Positions 25,682-34,699 of a stretch of DNA of 64,000 nucleotides are shown here, piece after piece. Source of the stretch: Thiohalobacter thiocyanaticus (GTDB lineage: Bacteria; Pseudomonadota; Gammaproteobacteria; Thiohalobacterales; Thiohalobacteraceae); NCBI RefSeq assembly GCF_003932505.1, contig NZ_QZMU01000001.1, positions 2,985,001-3,049,000 of the forward strand. Reading direction: 5' to 3'. The position numbers and the translations under genes were made by a program. Under the pieces are notes generated by a model, which did no database searches, had not been told where the DNA came from, and saw only the letters and a list, made by a program, of their open reading frames with translations. Numbering within the stretch: position 1 is the first letter of the stretch; every line of letters starts with the position of its first letter.

Positions 25682-26578
25682 CTACGACTGTGCAACCTCT
25701 TCGGGCATGTAATTGGCGCAGATGACCCGGTTGCGACCCTTCTCCTTGGCCTTGAGCAGGGCCTGATCGGCCCGGTCGAACAGGCTGTCGGCGGAATCCT
25801 CGCTCCGCAGGGAGGCCACGCCGGCGCTGACGGTGAAGCTGATCCGGGCCGTGTCGCATTCGATGCTGAGGTTCTCGATGCTGGAGCGGATACGTTCGGC
25901 CAGCATGCAGGCACCCCTGGCGTCGGTGTTGCGCAGCAGCATGACGAATTCCTCGCCGCCGTAACGATACAGATTGTCGCTGTCGCGGGCACAACCAAGC
26001 GCGGCCTCCACGGCTGCCTTGATGGCACAGTCGCCACGCTGGTGGCCATGGGTGTCGTTGATCTGCTTGAAGTTGTCCAGGTCGAACACGATCAGGGCCA
26101 GTTCCGGGCCGTGGCGGCGGGCCAGGGCAACCTCGCTGGCCAGATTCTCCTCCAGCGCGGCGCGGTTCCTGATGCCGGTCAGCGGGTCCTTGTGGGCCTG
26201 GGCAAGGGCGTCGTGATAGAGCAGGGCGTTACGCAGGGGATAGAGCAGACAGCACAGGTAGTTCTCCAGCCGGGCGACCTCCTCGCCGGAGAAGGCGTGT
26301 CCGCGATAAAACACCAGTTCCCCGAGGGCGGCGTCGCCCAGCGCCAGCCGATAGCTGCAGGTATGCCGGGCGCGGCGGCCGTGCCGGTATTCGCAGGGCG
26401 GCTCCGGATTGGTGTAGCTCAGGCCATCCAGGGGCAGGCGTTCGGCCAGCTCGGCATGAAAGAGTTCGAGCAGCAGCGGCAGGCTCAGGGTGGTCTGCAG
26501 CACCCGGGTGAGGCGGGCGTGGTCGTCCGAAATGCTGTCCAGCTCGGTGCGGTCGAACGCCTGCACGGGTGCGGCCAT
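25682..26578 (-). CDS. Diguanylate cyclase
   Basis: 298 residues from the ATG at 26,578, chosen because AAGGGA lies nine bases before it; a longer frame has no ribosome site. Residues 1 to about 125 form a GAF-like sensor (CSYRLALGDAALGELVFYRG) with a cysteine-containing LENYLCCLLYPL helix. The GGDEF domain starts with HKDPLTGIRNRAALE and has RYGGEEFVMLL, the active GGEEF form. It makes cyclic di-GMP from GTP. No receiver or membrane helix is present, so a small ligand or partner may control it. It is the second such gene here, apart from the kinase operon. Confidence 0.88.
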   Translation of the reverse strand: MAAPVQAFDRTELDSISDDHARLTRVLQTTLSLPLLLELFHAELAERLPLDGLSYTNPEPPCEYRHGRRARHTCSYRLALGDAALGELVFYRGHAFSGEEVARLENYLCCLLYPLRNALLYHDALAQAHKDPLTGIRNRAALEENLASEVALARRHGPELALIVFDLDNFKQINDTHGHQRGDCAIKAAVEAALGCARDSDNLYRYGGEEFVMLLRNTDARGACMLAERIRSSIENLSIECDTARISFTVSAGVASLRSEDSADSLFDRADQALLKAKEKGRNRVICANYMPEEVAQS

Positions 26579-27073
26579 GGTGATGCTTCCCTTGTTGTCG
26601 CTTTCGGACTTGAGCGTGATCATGGTGTGAGCTGCAGTGTCCTGGATACGATGAATGCCTATGCGAATCCTGTGCCATTTCACCGGAAACTGCTTAAATT
26701 TCTCTTGGAACAATAACATAAAAATGGTTTAGGGAAGAGTGCCATGACAATGACGAATTACTGGCGCCGGCCCCTTCCGGCCTGGGTGACCGACTGGACC
26801 GGCGACGTCGGAAATATGTCGTTATTTCCGCTGGATTGTAGAAATGCGATTCAACTATATGTTTATTAGATAAATATGTCTTACACACGCAATGTCCATA
26901 CTTGTACAACGGGATTTCACATCGGTTCCGGCTGAGCCGGGTCGGGAATTTTGCGGCTGTCGGAAACACGCTGCCGCAGGACGGCATATTGACGCCCCCT
27001 GTGAGGGAATTTGTGCCGGCCGTTCGGTGTCTTAACTGAAGATGCCAAAGGCTTTCGGGAGGGAGGAACAGGT
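26579..27073. other. AT-rich intergenic region between divergent genes
   Basis: The gap lies between a leftward cyclase and a rightward thioredoxin gene, so it holds both promoters. A perfect palindrome with 8-base arms, CGGAAATA / TATTTCCG (26,809-26,830), stands in an AT-rich block that includes TATGTTTATTAGATAAATAT. It may be an operator. A GGGAGGGAGGAAC ribosome site leads into the right-hand gene. Confidence 0.5.
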
Positions 27074-28108
27074 ATGTCACTGCATCTGGTTCGTGGTCTG
27101 GGTTTCCTGCTGCTGAGCTGGCCGCTGCTGGCCCCGGCTGCGGCGGAGGGAAGGCTCGAGGAGGGGATGACCAATCCCGGCTATCACGAGCAGCCGGCCT
27201 GGTTCAAACAGTCCTTCCTGGATCTGTCCGAGGATGTACGCGAGGCCGCCGCCGCGGACAAGCGCCTGATTCTCTATTTCTACCAGGACGGCTGCCCCTA
27301 CTGCAAAAAGCTGCTGGAGACCAACTTCGCGCTGAAGAAGATCGTGGACAAGACCCGCGAGAACTTCGATGTGCTGGCACTCAACATGTGGGGCGACCGC
27401 GAGGTCACCTCGCTGGAGGGCGAGGCGACGACCGAGAAACGCCTGGCGGAAAAGCTGAAGGTGATGTACACGCCCACGCTGATCTTTCTCGACGAGCAGG
27501 GCAACCGGGTGCTGCGCCTGAACGGCTATTACCCGCCGCACCAGTTCGAGGTCGCGCTCGACTATGTCGCCGGCCGCCACGAGCAGGACATGAGCATCCA
27601 GGATTTTGCCGCGCGCCAGGCCCCGACTGAAGCCAGCGGCAGGCTGCACATGAGTCCGGACTATCTGCAGCCGCCCTACGACCTGTCCGGCCACGGTGAT
27701 GACCGGCCGCTGCTGGTGATGTTCGAGCAGAAGGAATGCCCGGCCTGCGACGAGTTGCATACCGACATCCTCGAGCGCGAGGCCAGCCGGGAACTGATCG
27801 AGGCCTTTGACGTGGTGCTGCTGGACATGCAGGCCGATACGCCGGTGACCACTCCGTCAGGAGAGGAGACCACCGCCCGTAACTGGGCACGCGAACTCGG
27901 CGTCAAGTACGCCCCCAGCCTGGTCTTCTTCGATGGCGGCGAGGAGGTGTTCCGCGCCGAGGCCTACCTGCGCGCCTTCCACATCCAGTCGGTCATGGAC
28001 TATGTCGCCAGCCGTGCCTACCGGGACCAGCCCAATCTGCAGCGCTTCATCCAGAAGCGCGCCGACCGGCTGGAGGAGCAGGGCATCCACGTGGACCTGA
28101 TGGACTAA
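27074..28108 (+). CDS. Exported protein with two thioredoxin-like domains
   Basis: 344 residues. A signal peptide (residues 1 to about 25, ending LAPAAAEG) sends it to the periplasm. Domain 1 has the redox motif DGCPYCKKL near residue 73 and the cis-proline strand KVMYTPTLIF. Domain 2 has KECPACDEL near residue 225 and VKYAPSLVFF. Both keep CxxC and cis-Pro, so both could be active. It resembles SoxW/DsbD-tail-type thioredoxins that reduce c-type cytochromes or sulfur-oxidation proteins, here duplicated in one chain. The start follows GGGAGGAAC. No partner gene is near. Confidence 0.8.
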   Translation: MSLHLVRGLGFLLLSWPLLAPAAAEGRLEEGMTNPGYHEQPAWFKQSFLDLSEDVREAAAADKRLILYFYQDGCPYCKKLLETNFALKKIVDKTRENFDVLALNMWGDREVTSLEGEATTEKRLAEKLKVMYTPTLIFLDEQGNRVLRLNGYYPPHQFEVALDYVAGRHEQDMSIQDFAARQAPTEASGRLHMSPDYLQPPYDLSGHGDDRPLLVMFEQKECPACDELHTDILEREASRELIEAFDVVLLDMQADTPVTTPSGEETTARNWARELGVKYAPSLVFFDGGEEVFRAEAYLRAFHIQSVMDYVASRAYRDQPNLQRFIQKRADRLEEQGIHVDLMD

Positions 28109-28113
28109 AGAAA

Positions 28114-28343
28114 AGAGCGCCACGGAATACACGGAAAGCACGGACATATTGATTGTCTTTGTTCTGCCGCCTTGCGGCCCGCCATGACAGGAGAGTCTTT
28201 CCCTTTATCGTCATCCCGGCGTATGCCGGGATCCAGCTACCGCTGCGGATTGTGGATTCCGGCATACGCCGGAATGACGCCAGAAAACGAAACGCTGACA
28301 GGCATTATATTGTCCGTGTTTTCCGTGTTTTCCGTGGCGCTCT
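28114..28343. repeat. Nested inverted repeats: GCGCCACGGAAT arms around a TCATCCC pair
   Basis: Outer arms: AGAGCGCCACGGAATACACG (28,114 on) and TTCCGTGTTTTCCGTGGCGC (ending 28,343). Inner pair at 28,209-28,279: CGTCATCCCGGCGTATGCC and GGCATACGCCGGAATGACG. It lies between convergent genes and could act as a two-way terminator. Confidence 0.8.
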
Positions 28344-28361
28344 TGAACCTGCTCTTGATCT

Positions 28362-29159
28362 TCAGCCGATCAACCGCCCCTCCGGGGTGCGGGTGAACTG
28401 CCGCCCGGTGTGGGTCCGGCCGTCCGGGCCCAGCAGGTACAGGAACGCATCGATCACCTCCGCCGGCAGCGGCAGCGGGTTGGGATCCTCGCCCGGATAG
28501 GCCTGGGTGCGCAGCCGGGTGCGCACCGCGCCCGGATCCAGGCTGTTGACGTGGATGCCGGTGTTGGTTTCCAGCTCCGCGGCCAGGGTCTGCATCAGGG
28601 CCTCCAGTCCGGCCTTGGAGGCGGCATAGGCGCCCCAGTAGGCGCGTGCCCGCCGGCCCACCTCATCGGCAACGAACAGCAGGCGGGCGTCACCGGCCGC
28701 ATTGAGCAGGCCCAGGCAGGCCTGGGTGAGCAGGAAGGGTGCGTGCAGGTTGGTCTGCATCACCTGGTACCAGCGCTCGCCGGGATAGTGCGTGATCGGG
28801 GTGAGCGCGCCCAGCATGGCGGCGTTGTGCACCAGGGCGTCGAGCCGGCCGAACTGTTCGTCCAGCGCCCCGGCCAGTGTTATGTAGTCCTCCGGCCGGG
28901 CACCGGCCAGGTCCATGGGATGGATCACCGGCTCGGGGGCGCCGGCGCCCACGATCTCGTCATAGACGGATTCCAGCTCGCGCACGGTTTTGCCCAGCAG
29001 GATGACGGTCGCCCCGTGACCGGCGCACTGGCGCGCAAGTTCGCGGCCGATGCCCTCACCCGCCCCGGTGATCAGCACCACACGGTCGGCCAGCAGATCG
29101 GTTGCGGGCTGCCAGTCGGACAGTGTCAGGGAAAAGTCCGGGTCGGATTTCGTTGTCAT
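28362..29159 (-). CDS. yciK: Short-chain dehydrogenase/reductase, YciK family
   Basis: 265 residues. The Rossmann glycine motif is LITGAGEGIGRELARQ, the catalytic tyrosine and lysine are in YWGAYAASKAG, and HNAAMLGALTPI is the NNAG-like motif. The family start, LSDWQPATDLLADRVVLI, fits YciK, which lies beside mupP and ubiG in related genomes. The substrate is unknown. The start lies two bases from the hpnE stop, so it is the last gene of the minus-strand operon. Confidence 0.86.
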   Translation of the reverse strand: MTTKSDPDFSLTLSDWQPATDLLADRVVLITGAGEGIGRELARQCAGHGATVILLGKTVRELESVYDEIVGAGAPEPVIHPMDLAGARPEDYITLAGALDEQFGRLDALVHNAAMLGALTPITHYPGERWYQVMQTNLHAPFLLTQACLGLLNAAGDARLLFVADEVGRRARAYWGAYAASKAGLEALMQTLAAELETNTGIHVNSLDPGAVRTRLRTQAYPGEDPNPLPLPAEVIDAFLYLLGPDGRTHTGRQFTRTPEGRLIG

Positions 29160-29160
29160 T

Positions 29161-30486
29161 TCATAATTCCTCGAGTATCTGTTCGGCGCACCGGCGCCCG
29201 CTCAGCACTGCGCCTTCCAGCGTGGCGGGCAGGTCGGTGGCGGTGTAGTCCCCGGCCAGCCAGAGTCCGGGGACGGCGCTGCGCTGGGCCGGGCGCAGCT
29301 GATCCACATCCACGCCGGCATGGAAGGTGGCGCGCTTTTCCCGGATCACCCGGCTGGCCAGCGGGGCCGGCCAGTGCGGATACAGACTGGCCAGTTCCGC
29401 GCTGATGCGTTCACTGAGCGCGGCGTTGTCCAGCTGCAGATGCTCGCCGGGACCGCTGATGACCACGGCCATCAGGCCGGGCTGGCCGCACAGGGCGCGG
29501 TCGAACACCCACTGCCCGGTGTGCTCCAGCAGTCCCAGCATGGGGACTTCCAGGCCCACATCGGCGGGGTATTGCAGATAGACCGTGCAGATGGGCGACT
29601 GGCGCAGCCGGGCCAGGCGCTGCAGGGTCGGTGCCAGGGCCGGATGCGGGGCCAGCAGCCGGCGGGTCATGACCGGACTGGTCGCCAGGATCACCTGGTC
29701 GCTGGCCAGTTTACCCTCGCGCCACTCCACCACAAAGCGGTTGGTTTCGATGTCAATGTTCTGCACCCGCTTGCTCAGGATCACCTTGCCCTGGTTGGCC
29801 TCGATGTACTGAAAGGCCGGTGCCGGGATGGCGGTGCCGAGATCGGTGCGGGGAAACAGCAGCTCGCAGTCCTCGGCCCGGTCGGTGAAGGCGTGGTCGA
29901 GCACGGTATGGAACAGGCGCGCCGAGGCTTCCTTGACGGGCGTGTTCAGACTGGCCAGACACAGCGGTTCCCACAGCAGCCGGATCAGGCGCGGACTCTG
30001 GCGCTCGCTCATGAGGAAGGCCTGGGCGCTGATATCCCGGTCCAGCTCGATGCGTCCGTGCTGGACCCGGTACAGAAACCGGCTCAGGTGGTAGCGTTCC
30101 AGCCAGCTCAGGCCGCGGGCACTGATCAGAGCCGCCAGCAGATGCAGCGGCGCGGGCAGATCCCGGGTCTCCAGGCGCAGACCCGGACCGGAGGGACTGC
30201 GCAGCCGCAGCCCGAGCGGGCGGCGCTGGAACAGTTCCTCCTCGCGCAGCCCCAGCACCTGCAGCAGATCGAGCAGGTTGTGATAGGCCCCGATCATCAG
30301 GTGCTGACCGTTGTCGATGCGCTGGTCGCCGAAGGGCACGCAGCGGGCACGGCCGCCGAGCTGGCGGGCGGCCTCGATCAGGGTGACCGATACGCCGGCG
30401 CGGGCCAGGTACACGGCCGCGCTCAGCCCGGCCCAGCCGCCGCCGATCACACTGACGCTGCAGCGTCTGCCCGTGCCCGTGTTCAT
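29161..30486 (-). CDS. hpnE: Hydroxysqualene dehydroxylase (HpnE)
   Basis: 441 residues from the ATG at 30,486, which overlaps the hpnD stop (ATGA). It is an FAD-dependent amine-oxidase-like protein: the dinucleotide motif is VIGGGWAGLSAAVYLA, then LGGRARCVPF, with C-terminal LWLAGDYTATDLPATLEGAVLSG closing the FAD site. In the HpnC/D/E pathway HpnD makes presqualene diphosphate from farnesyl diphosphate, HpnC makes hydroxysqualene and HpnE reduces it to squalene. Its place next to hpnD and hpnC secures the call. No squalene-hopene cyclase gene is seen in the window. Confidence 0.9.
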   Translation of the reverse strand: MNTGTGRRCSVSVIGGGWAGLSAAVYLARAGVSVTLIEAARQLGGRARCVPFGDQRIDNGQHLMIGAYHNLLDLLQVLGLREEELFQRRPLGLRLRSPSGPGLRLETRDLPAPLHLLAALISARGLSWLERYHLSRFLYRVQHGRIELDRDISAQAFLMSERQSPRLIRLLWEPLCLASLNTPVKEASARLFHTVLDHAFTDRAEDCELLFPRTDLGTAIPAPAFQYIEANQGKVILSKRVQNIDIETNRFVVEWREGKLASDQVILATSPVMTRRLLAPHPALAPTLQRLARLRQSPICTVYLQYPADVGLEVPMLGLLEHTGQWVFDRALCGQPGLMAVVISGPGEHLQLDNAALSERISAELASLYPHWPAPLASRVIREKRATFHAGVDVDQLRPAQRSAVPGLWLAGDYTATDLPATLEGAVLSGRRCAEQILEEL

Positions 30487-31352
30487 GTCAGGGCAATGCC
30501 CTGGCGCCGGGCCCGACGGCGTTCGCGCCGCACCCGGGTCCAGGCAATCCACAGCTTGCGCAGCGGGGTGAGGCTGGTACGCGCCTCGAGCACGTTGAAG
30601 CCGTCGCGCTCGATCTCGTTCAATGTGGCCTCGTAGATGGCCGCCATGGCCAGGCCGCTGCGCTGGGCATAGCGGTCCTCGTCCGGCAGCCGGGCATAGG
30701 CCCGGGCGTAATACTCACGCGCGCGCCCGGTCTGGAAGGCCATCAGCTCGCGAAAGGCTTCGGTGGCATGAAAGCCGAGGATGTCCTGCGGCGCGACGCC
30801 GAAGCGTTCCAGTTCATCCATGGGCAGGTAGATGCGGCCACGGGCGGCATCCTCGCGCACGTCGCGGATGATGTTGGTCAGCTGAAAGGCCGTGCCCAGT
30901 TCGGTGGCGTAGTTGAGCGTGGCCCGGTTGCGGTAGCCGAAGATCTCCACCGACAGCAGACCGACCGCGCCGGCGACCCGGTAGCAGTACAGCGCCAGTT
31001 CGCTGAAGTCGGCATAACGGTGCTGGTCCAGGTCCATCGCCATGCCATCGATGATTTCGTGAAAATACTCGCGCGGCAGGTTGTGCCGCTCAAGATGCGG
31101 CTGCAGGGCGCGGGTGACGGGATGCTGGGGGCTGGCAGTGAAGGCGCGCTCGATTTCCTCGCGCCACCACTGCAGCTTGATGCGCGCCACCCCGGGGTCG
31201 GTGCATTCGTCGACCACGTCATCGACTTCGCGACAGAAGGCATAGAGGGCGACGATGGCGGCGCGCCGGTCCGGCGGCAGGAAGCGGAAGCTGTAATAGA
31301 AGCTGGAGCCGCTGCCCGCCGCCTTGCGTTGGCAATACTCTGCTGGGTCCAT
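30483..31352 (-). CDS. hpnD: Presqualene diphosphate synthase (HpnD)
   Basis: 289 residues, start at 31,352 (MDPAEYCQRKAAGSGSSFYY), as usual for HpnD. The two aspartate-rich motifs that bind magnesium diphosphate are REVDDVVDE near residue 48 and IIRDVREDAARGRIYLP near 165. It joins two farnesyl diphosphates head to head. The longer frame to 31,430 has no family support. A gap of about 165 bases to hpnC holds a copy of the GGGTGGAGCGCAGCG repeat. Confidence 0.9.
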   Translation of the reverse strand: MDPAEYCQRKAAGSGSSFYYSFRFLPPDRRAAIVALYAFCREVDDVVDECTDPGVARIKLQWWREEIERAFTASPQHPVTRALQPHLERHNLPREYFHEIIDGMAMDLDQHRYADFSELALYCYRVAGAVGLLSVEIFGYRNRATLNYATELGTAFQLTNIIRDVREDAARGRIYLPMDELERFGVAPQDILGFHATEAFRELMAFQTGRAREYYARAYARLPDEDRYAQRSGLAMAAIYEATLNEIERDGFNVLEARTSLTPLRKLWIAWTRVRRERRRARRQGIALT

Positions 31353-31429
31353 GAGGGTGTTGTAGTTGTGGCCGCTGCGTGCGCTCTGGTGAAAGGGGTC
31401 CGAGTATACTACAGGCCCTGCGACGGCCA

Positions 31430-31518
31430 AAAAATCGCATGCAGGATGGGTGGAGCGCAGCGCAACTCATCGCGGCGCGGCTGGATGATGGGTTGCGGCG
31501 CAGGCGCCTCCACCCATC
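31430..31518. repeat. GGATGGGTGGAGCGCAGCG repeat pair
   Basis: ATGCAGGATGGGTGGAGCGC is followed by an inverted CCTCCACCCATCCTAC about 50 bases on. The family recurs at 33,728, 47,801, 47,951 and 50,180. Confidence 0.65.
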
Positions 31519-32388
31519 CTACCTCTGCGGGCCGGGGCCCGTTTTTCTCAGGGCATGCCACAACAGCCACAGTCGATCCGCGGCGCCCAGTCGCGGCCGG
31601 GCGAAGGGCGCGCCGTTCTGCAGTTTGTCCAGCACGCGGCTGCCGCCGAGCACGATGGCGCGGATCTCCAGTCCGAAGCGTCCGCGCAGTTCCCTACCCA
31701 GCGGCGCGCCACTGCGCAGCAGCCGGCGGGCACGGTTGTACTGGAACTGCAGCAGCCGGCGCAGCGCGGTGCTGTCGCGGCCGGCGCGCAGATCGTCCTC
31801 GCTCACCTCGAAGCGTTCCAGCTCGTCCAGGGGCAGATAGACGCGGTCGTTCTCGACGATGTCCTGGCGCAGGTCCTGGTAGAAGTTGATCAGCTGCAGG
31901 GCGCTGCAGATGGCGTCCGATTCGGCCTGGCGGCGGGGATCGGCTATCCCGTGCAGGTGCAGCAGCAGCCGGCCGACCGGGTTGGCCGAGCGGCGGCAGT
32001 ACTGCATCAGTTCGCCGAAATCGGTATAGCGGGTCCGGGTGACGTCCTGGCGGAAGGCCGAGAGCAGATCCTGAAACAGCTCGACCGGCAGGCCGAACCG
32101 CAGGATGCTGTCGCTGCAGGCCAGCAGGGCCGGGTCCGGTGCGGGCTGTCCGGCGAGCGTGTCCAGCAGGCCCGTCTCCCAGGCATCCAGTGCCGCCAGC
32201 CGGGCATCGGGCGGGGTGTCGCCCTCGTCGGCCAGGTCATCGGCGTGGCGCGCGAAGGCGTAGATGGCCGCCACCGGATCGCGCAGTCGTCGCGGGAGCA
32301 GGATGGAGGCGACGGGGAAGTTCTCGTAATGGGCGCGGGCCCGGGCGCGACAGTGGCGGTAGGCCCGGGCGAGTTCAGGATTGTTCAT
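31519..32388 (-). CDS. hpnC: Hydroxysqualene synthase (HpnC)
   Basis: 289 residues. The aspartate-rich motifs are RHADDLADEGD near residue 47 and FYQDLRQDIVENDRVYLP near 175. FPVASILLPRRLRDPVAAIY is a strong HpnC start. It converts presqualene diphosphate to hydroxysqualene. The start overlaps the rmuC end by 14 bases. Confidence 0.9.
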   Translation of the reverse strand: MNNPELARAYRHCRARARAHYENFPVASILLPRRLRDPVAAIYAFARHADDLADEGDTPPDARLAALDAWETGLLDTLAGQPAPDPALLACSDSILRFGLPVELFQDLLSAFRQDVTRTRYTDFGELMQYCRRSANPVGRLLLHLHGIADPRRQAESDAICSALQLINFYQDLRQDIVENDRVYLPLDELERFEVSEDDLRAGRDSTALRRLLQFQYNRARRLLRSGAPLGRELRGRFGLEIRAIVLGGSRVLDKLQNGAPFARPRLGAADRLWLLWHALRKTGPGPQR

Positions 32389-33673
32389 GCGGGAGATCGG
32401 GAGGCGTGTCGGCGGCCTCGTCGCGGCCCTCCACCTGGCGCGGGGCGCGTTCGATCTGATCCAGCGGACCGGCCTCCTTCTTCGCGCTGATACCCATCTC
32501 GGTGAACTTGCGCAGGCCCGGCAGCACCCGGCTGTCGAAGGAGCCCACTGCCTTGTTATAGGCGCTCACGCTGCCTTCAAGACTCTTGCCCAGACGGCCC
32601 AGGTGCTCGGCGAAGGTGCCCAGTCGGCCGTAGACCTCCTCGCCGACCTGACGGATATGCTCGGCGTTCTCGGCCAGCACCGCCTGACGCCAGCCATAGC
32701 CGACGGCGCGCAGCAGCGCCACCAGGCTGGTCGGGGTGGCCAGCACCACCTTGTTGGCCATGGCGTCTTCGAGCAGGGCATGGTCGCGGTCCAGCGCGGC
32801 GCTGAGGAACTGATCGCCCGGAATGAACAGCACCACGAAGTCGGGCGACTTGCTGAACTGCTGCCAGTAGGCCTTGGCGGAAAGCTCGCGCACCCGCTGG
32901 CGTACGTTGCGGGCATGGCTGTCCAGGTGACGCTCGCGCACGGCGTCGTCGGTGGCCTCGACCGCGCTCAGATAGGCATCCAGCGGGGTCTTGGCGTCGA
33001 CGATGATCTCGCGGCTGTCGGGCATGCGCACCACCATGTCGGGGCGCAGCCGGCCGGACTCGCCCTCGCTGTGCACCTGCTCGACGAAGTCGCAGTGTTC
33101 GACCATACCGGCCAGCTCGGTCAGACGCTTGAGCGTCATCTCGCCCCACTGGCCGCGTACCTCGGGCCGGCGCAGCGCCTGCACCAGGTTGCGGGTCTCG
33201 GTCTGCAGCAGGCGGTGGGATTCGGCGATGGTCTGGATATGGCGGTTCAGTGCGCCGAAGGCCTCCCTGCGCTCGTTTTCCATGCGCCGGACCTCGGCCT
33301 CGGTCTTGGTCAGCGCCTCGCGGATGGGCTTGACCAGGTTTTCCACCGCCTTTTCCTTCTGGGCCAGCTCCTGCTGGGCCTGGGACTGGTAGCGTTGCAG
33401 GTTCTCCTGCGCCAGCTTGAGGAACTCGCTGCTGTTGTGCTTGAGTGCCTCGCTGGCCATGGCGCTGAAGGCCTGGCCGAGCTGCTCGCGGGCGGCTTCA
33501 TTGGCGCTGGTGCGCTCCTCGGCGGCGCGGCGTTCCGCGGCCAGTGCAGCAGCCAGCTCTTCCTTTTCCTGGCGCAGCCCGGTTTCGCGGGCGTGCAGGC
33601 GCCACCAGGTGACGAGCACGCCCAGCAGCAGGCCGGCCAGGGCAGCGAGGATCAACAGCGCAGGATCGTTCAT
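32375..33673 (-). CDS. rmuC: DNA recombination protein RmuC
   Basis: 432 residues. A membrane helix lies at residues 5-25 (LLILAALAGLLLGVLVTWW), then a coiled coil to about residue 150, then the nuclease-like domain: LRRPEVRGQWGEMTLKRL, VRMPDSREIIVDAKTPLDAY and VVLFIPGDQFLSAAL. RmuC limits DNA inversions and is thought to be a nuclease. The start at 33,673 (MNDPALL) is chosen over an upstream ATG. It lies between hpnC and mupP, while in Pseudomonas relatives it is elsewhere. Confidence 0.9.
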   Translation of the reverse strand: MNDPALLILAALAGLLLGVLVTWWRLHARETGLRQEKEELAAALAAERRAAEERTSANEAAREQLGQAFSAMASEALKHNSSEFLKLAQENLQRYQSQAQQELAQKEKAVENLVKPIREALTKTEAEVRRMENERREAFGALNRHIQTIAESHRLLQTETRNLVQALRRPEVRGQWGEMTLKRLTELAGMVEHCDFVEQVHSEGESGRLRPDMVVRMPDSREIIVDAKTPLDAYLSAVEATDDAVRERHLDSHARNVRQRVRELSAKAYWQQFSKSPDFVVLFIPGDQFLSAALDRDHALLEDAMANKVVLATPTSLVALLRAVGYGWRQAVLAENAEHIRQVGEEVYGRLGTFAEHLGRLGKSLEGSVSAYNKAVGSFDSRVLPGLRKFTEMGISAKKEAGPLDQIERAPRQVEGRDEAADTPPDLPHEQS

Positions 33674-33817
33674 GCCGGTAATGGTACAGGGCCGGGGGTC
33701 GGCGGGTAAGGGGTGAGGCGTGAGGTGTAGGATGGGTGGAGCGCAGCGCAACCCATCGGGTGCGTCTCCAGCGGTGAAGCCTCAGCGCCCGGACACGGGT
33801 GCTGCCTGACATACGGT
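33674..33817. other. Gap with a GGATGGGTGGAGCGCAGCG repeat
   Basis: The repeat starts near 33,728 and reads GGATGGGTGGAGCGCAGCG. No gene is seen. Confidence 0.6.
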
Positions 33818-34498
33818 TTATTGAACAAACGCTTCGCTGTCTTCGCCTTTCCTGATGAATTCCATGATGTCCCCAGGCGTGTTTATCAGGCCGTCGGCCT
33901 GCCAAGCCGCTGGATCGTCGGTGGCATCGAGATAGCCGAACAAGGCGACCAGGGTGTGCATCCCTGCGGCCCGGCCGGCCTGGATGTCGCGCTCGGCATC
34001 GCCGACGTAAAGACATTGACCGGGCAGGCTGCCGGTCTGCTCGCAGGCGTGCAGCAGCGGGGCCGGATGGGGCTTGTTCTTACTGACTGTATCGCCACTG
34101 ACCACCACGGCGGCGCGTGCCAGCAGTCCGAGCTGGTCGAGCAGGGGTTCGGTCAGCCAGGCCGGCTTGTTGGTGACCACGCCCCAGTGGCGGCCGCCGG
34201 CCTCGAGCCAGTCGAGCAGTTCCGGCATGCCCGGAAACGGCCGGGTCCCACGGGTGAGGTTGGCCCGGTAGACCTCGAGCAGGTGTGCCCGCCGCTCGTC
34301 ATAGCCGGGCTCACCGGGCCCGAGGCCGAAGCCCAGCCGGATCAGGGCCACGCCGCCGTGCGAGACCACGGGGCGGATGCGTTCATAGGGCAGCGGGGAA
34401 CAGCCGAAGGCCTCGAGAGTACGGTTGAGGGCATGCGCCAGGTCCGGCGCCGTGTCGGCCAGGGTGCCGTCGAGGTCGAGCAGGACAGTTTTGATCAT
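33818..34498 (-). CDS. HAD phosphatase, phosphoglycolate phosphatase / MupP type
   Basis: 226 residues. HAD motif I is LLDLDGTLADTAPDL, motif II VVTNKPAW, motif III KNKPHPAPL and motif IV YVGDAERDIQAG. Beside ubiG and yciK the Pseudomonas counterpart is MupP, N-acetylmuramic acid 6-phosphate phosphatase of cell-wall recycling; the closely related Gph acts on phosphoglycolate. The sequence alone cannot separate them, but gene order favours MupP. A repeat-filled gap of about 200 bases follows towards ubiG. Confidence 0.82.
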   Translation of the reverse strand: MIKTVLLDLDGTLADTAPDLAHALNRTLEAFGCSPLPYERIRPVVSHGGVALIRLGFGLGPGEPGYDERRAHLLEVYRANLTRGTRPFPGMPELLDWLEAGGRHWGVVTNKPAWLTEPLLDQLGLLARAAVVVSGDTVSKNKPHPAPLLHACEQTGSLPGQCLYVGDAERDIQAGRAAGMHTLVALFGYLDATDDPAAWQADGLINTPGDIMEFIRKGEDSEAFVQ

Positions 34499-34534
34499 GG
34501 GGTTGGGGTCGGGGAATTGGACTCCCGTGATATT

Positions 34535-34680
34535 AACGCAAAGGGTGCAGAGGTGCAGAGGCGCAAAGTTATTCCGTCATTCCGGCGTAGGCCGGAATCC
34601 AGTAGCCGCCGTGGTATCTGGATCCTGGCCTACGCCGGGATGACGATAGCTGACAGCTGAGTCTTTGCGTTCTCTGCGTT
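34535..34680. repeat. Nested inverted repeats: GCAGAGGCGCAAAG arms around a TCATTCC pair
   Basis: Outer arms: GCAGAGGTGCAGAGGCGC region (34,535-34,568) and TCTTTGCGTTCTCTGCGTT (34,662-34,680). Inner pair at 34,575-34,645: CGTCATTCCGGCGTAGG and GCCTACGCCGGGATGACG. It lies in the ubiG-mupP gap of an otherwise compact operon. Confidence 0.8.
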
Positions 34681-34699
34681 GAAGCCGTTGCAGTCGAGC

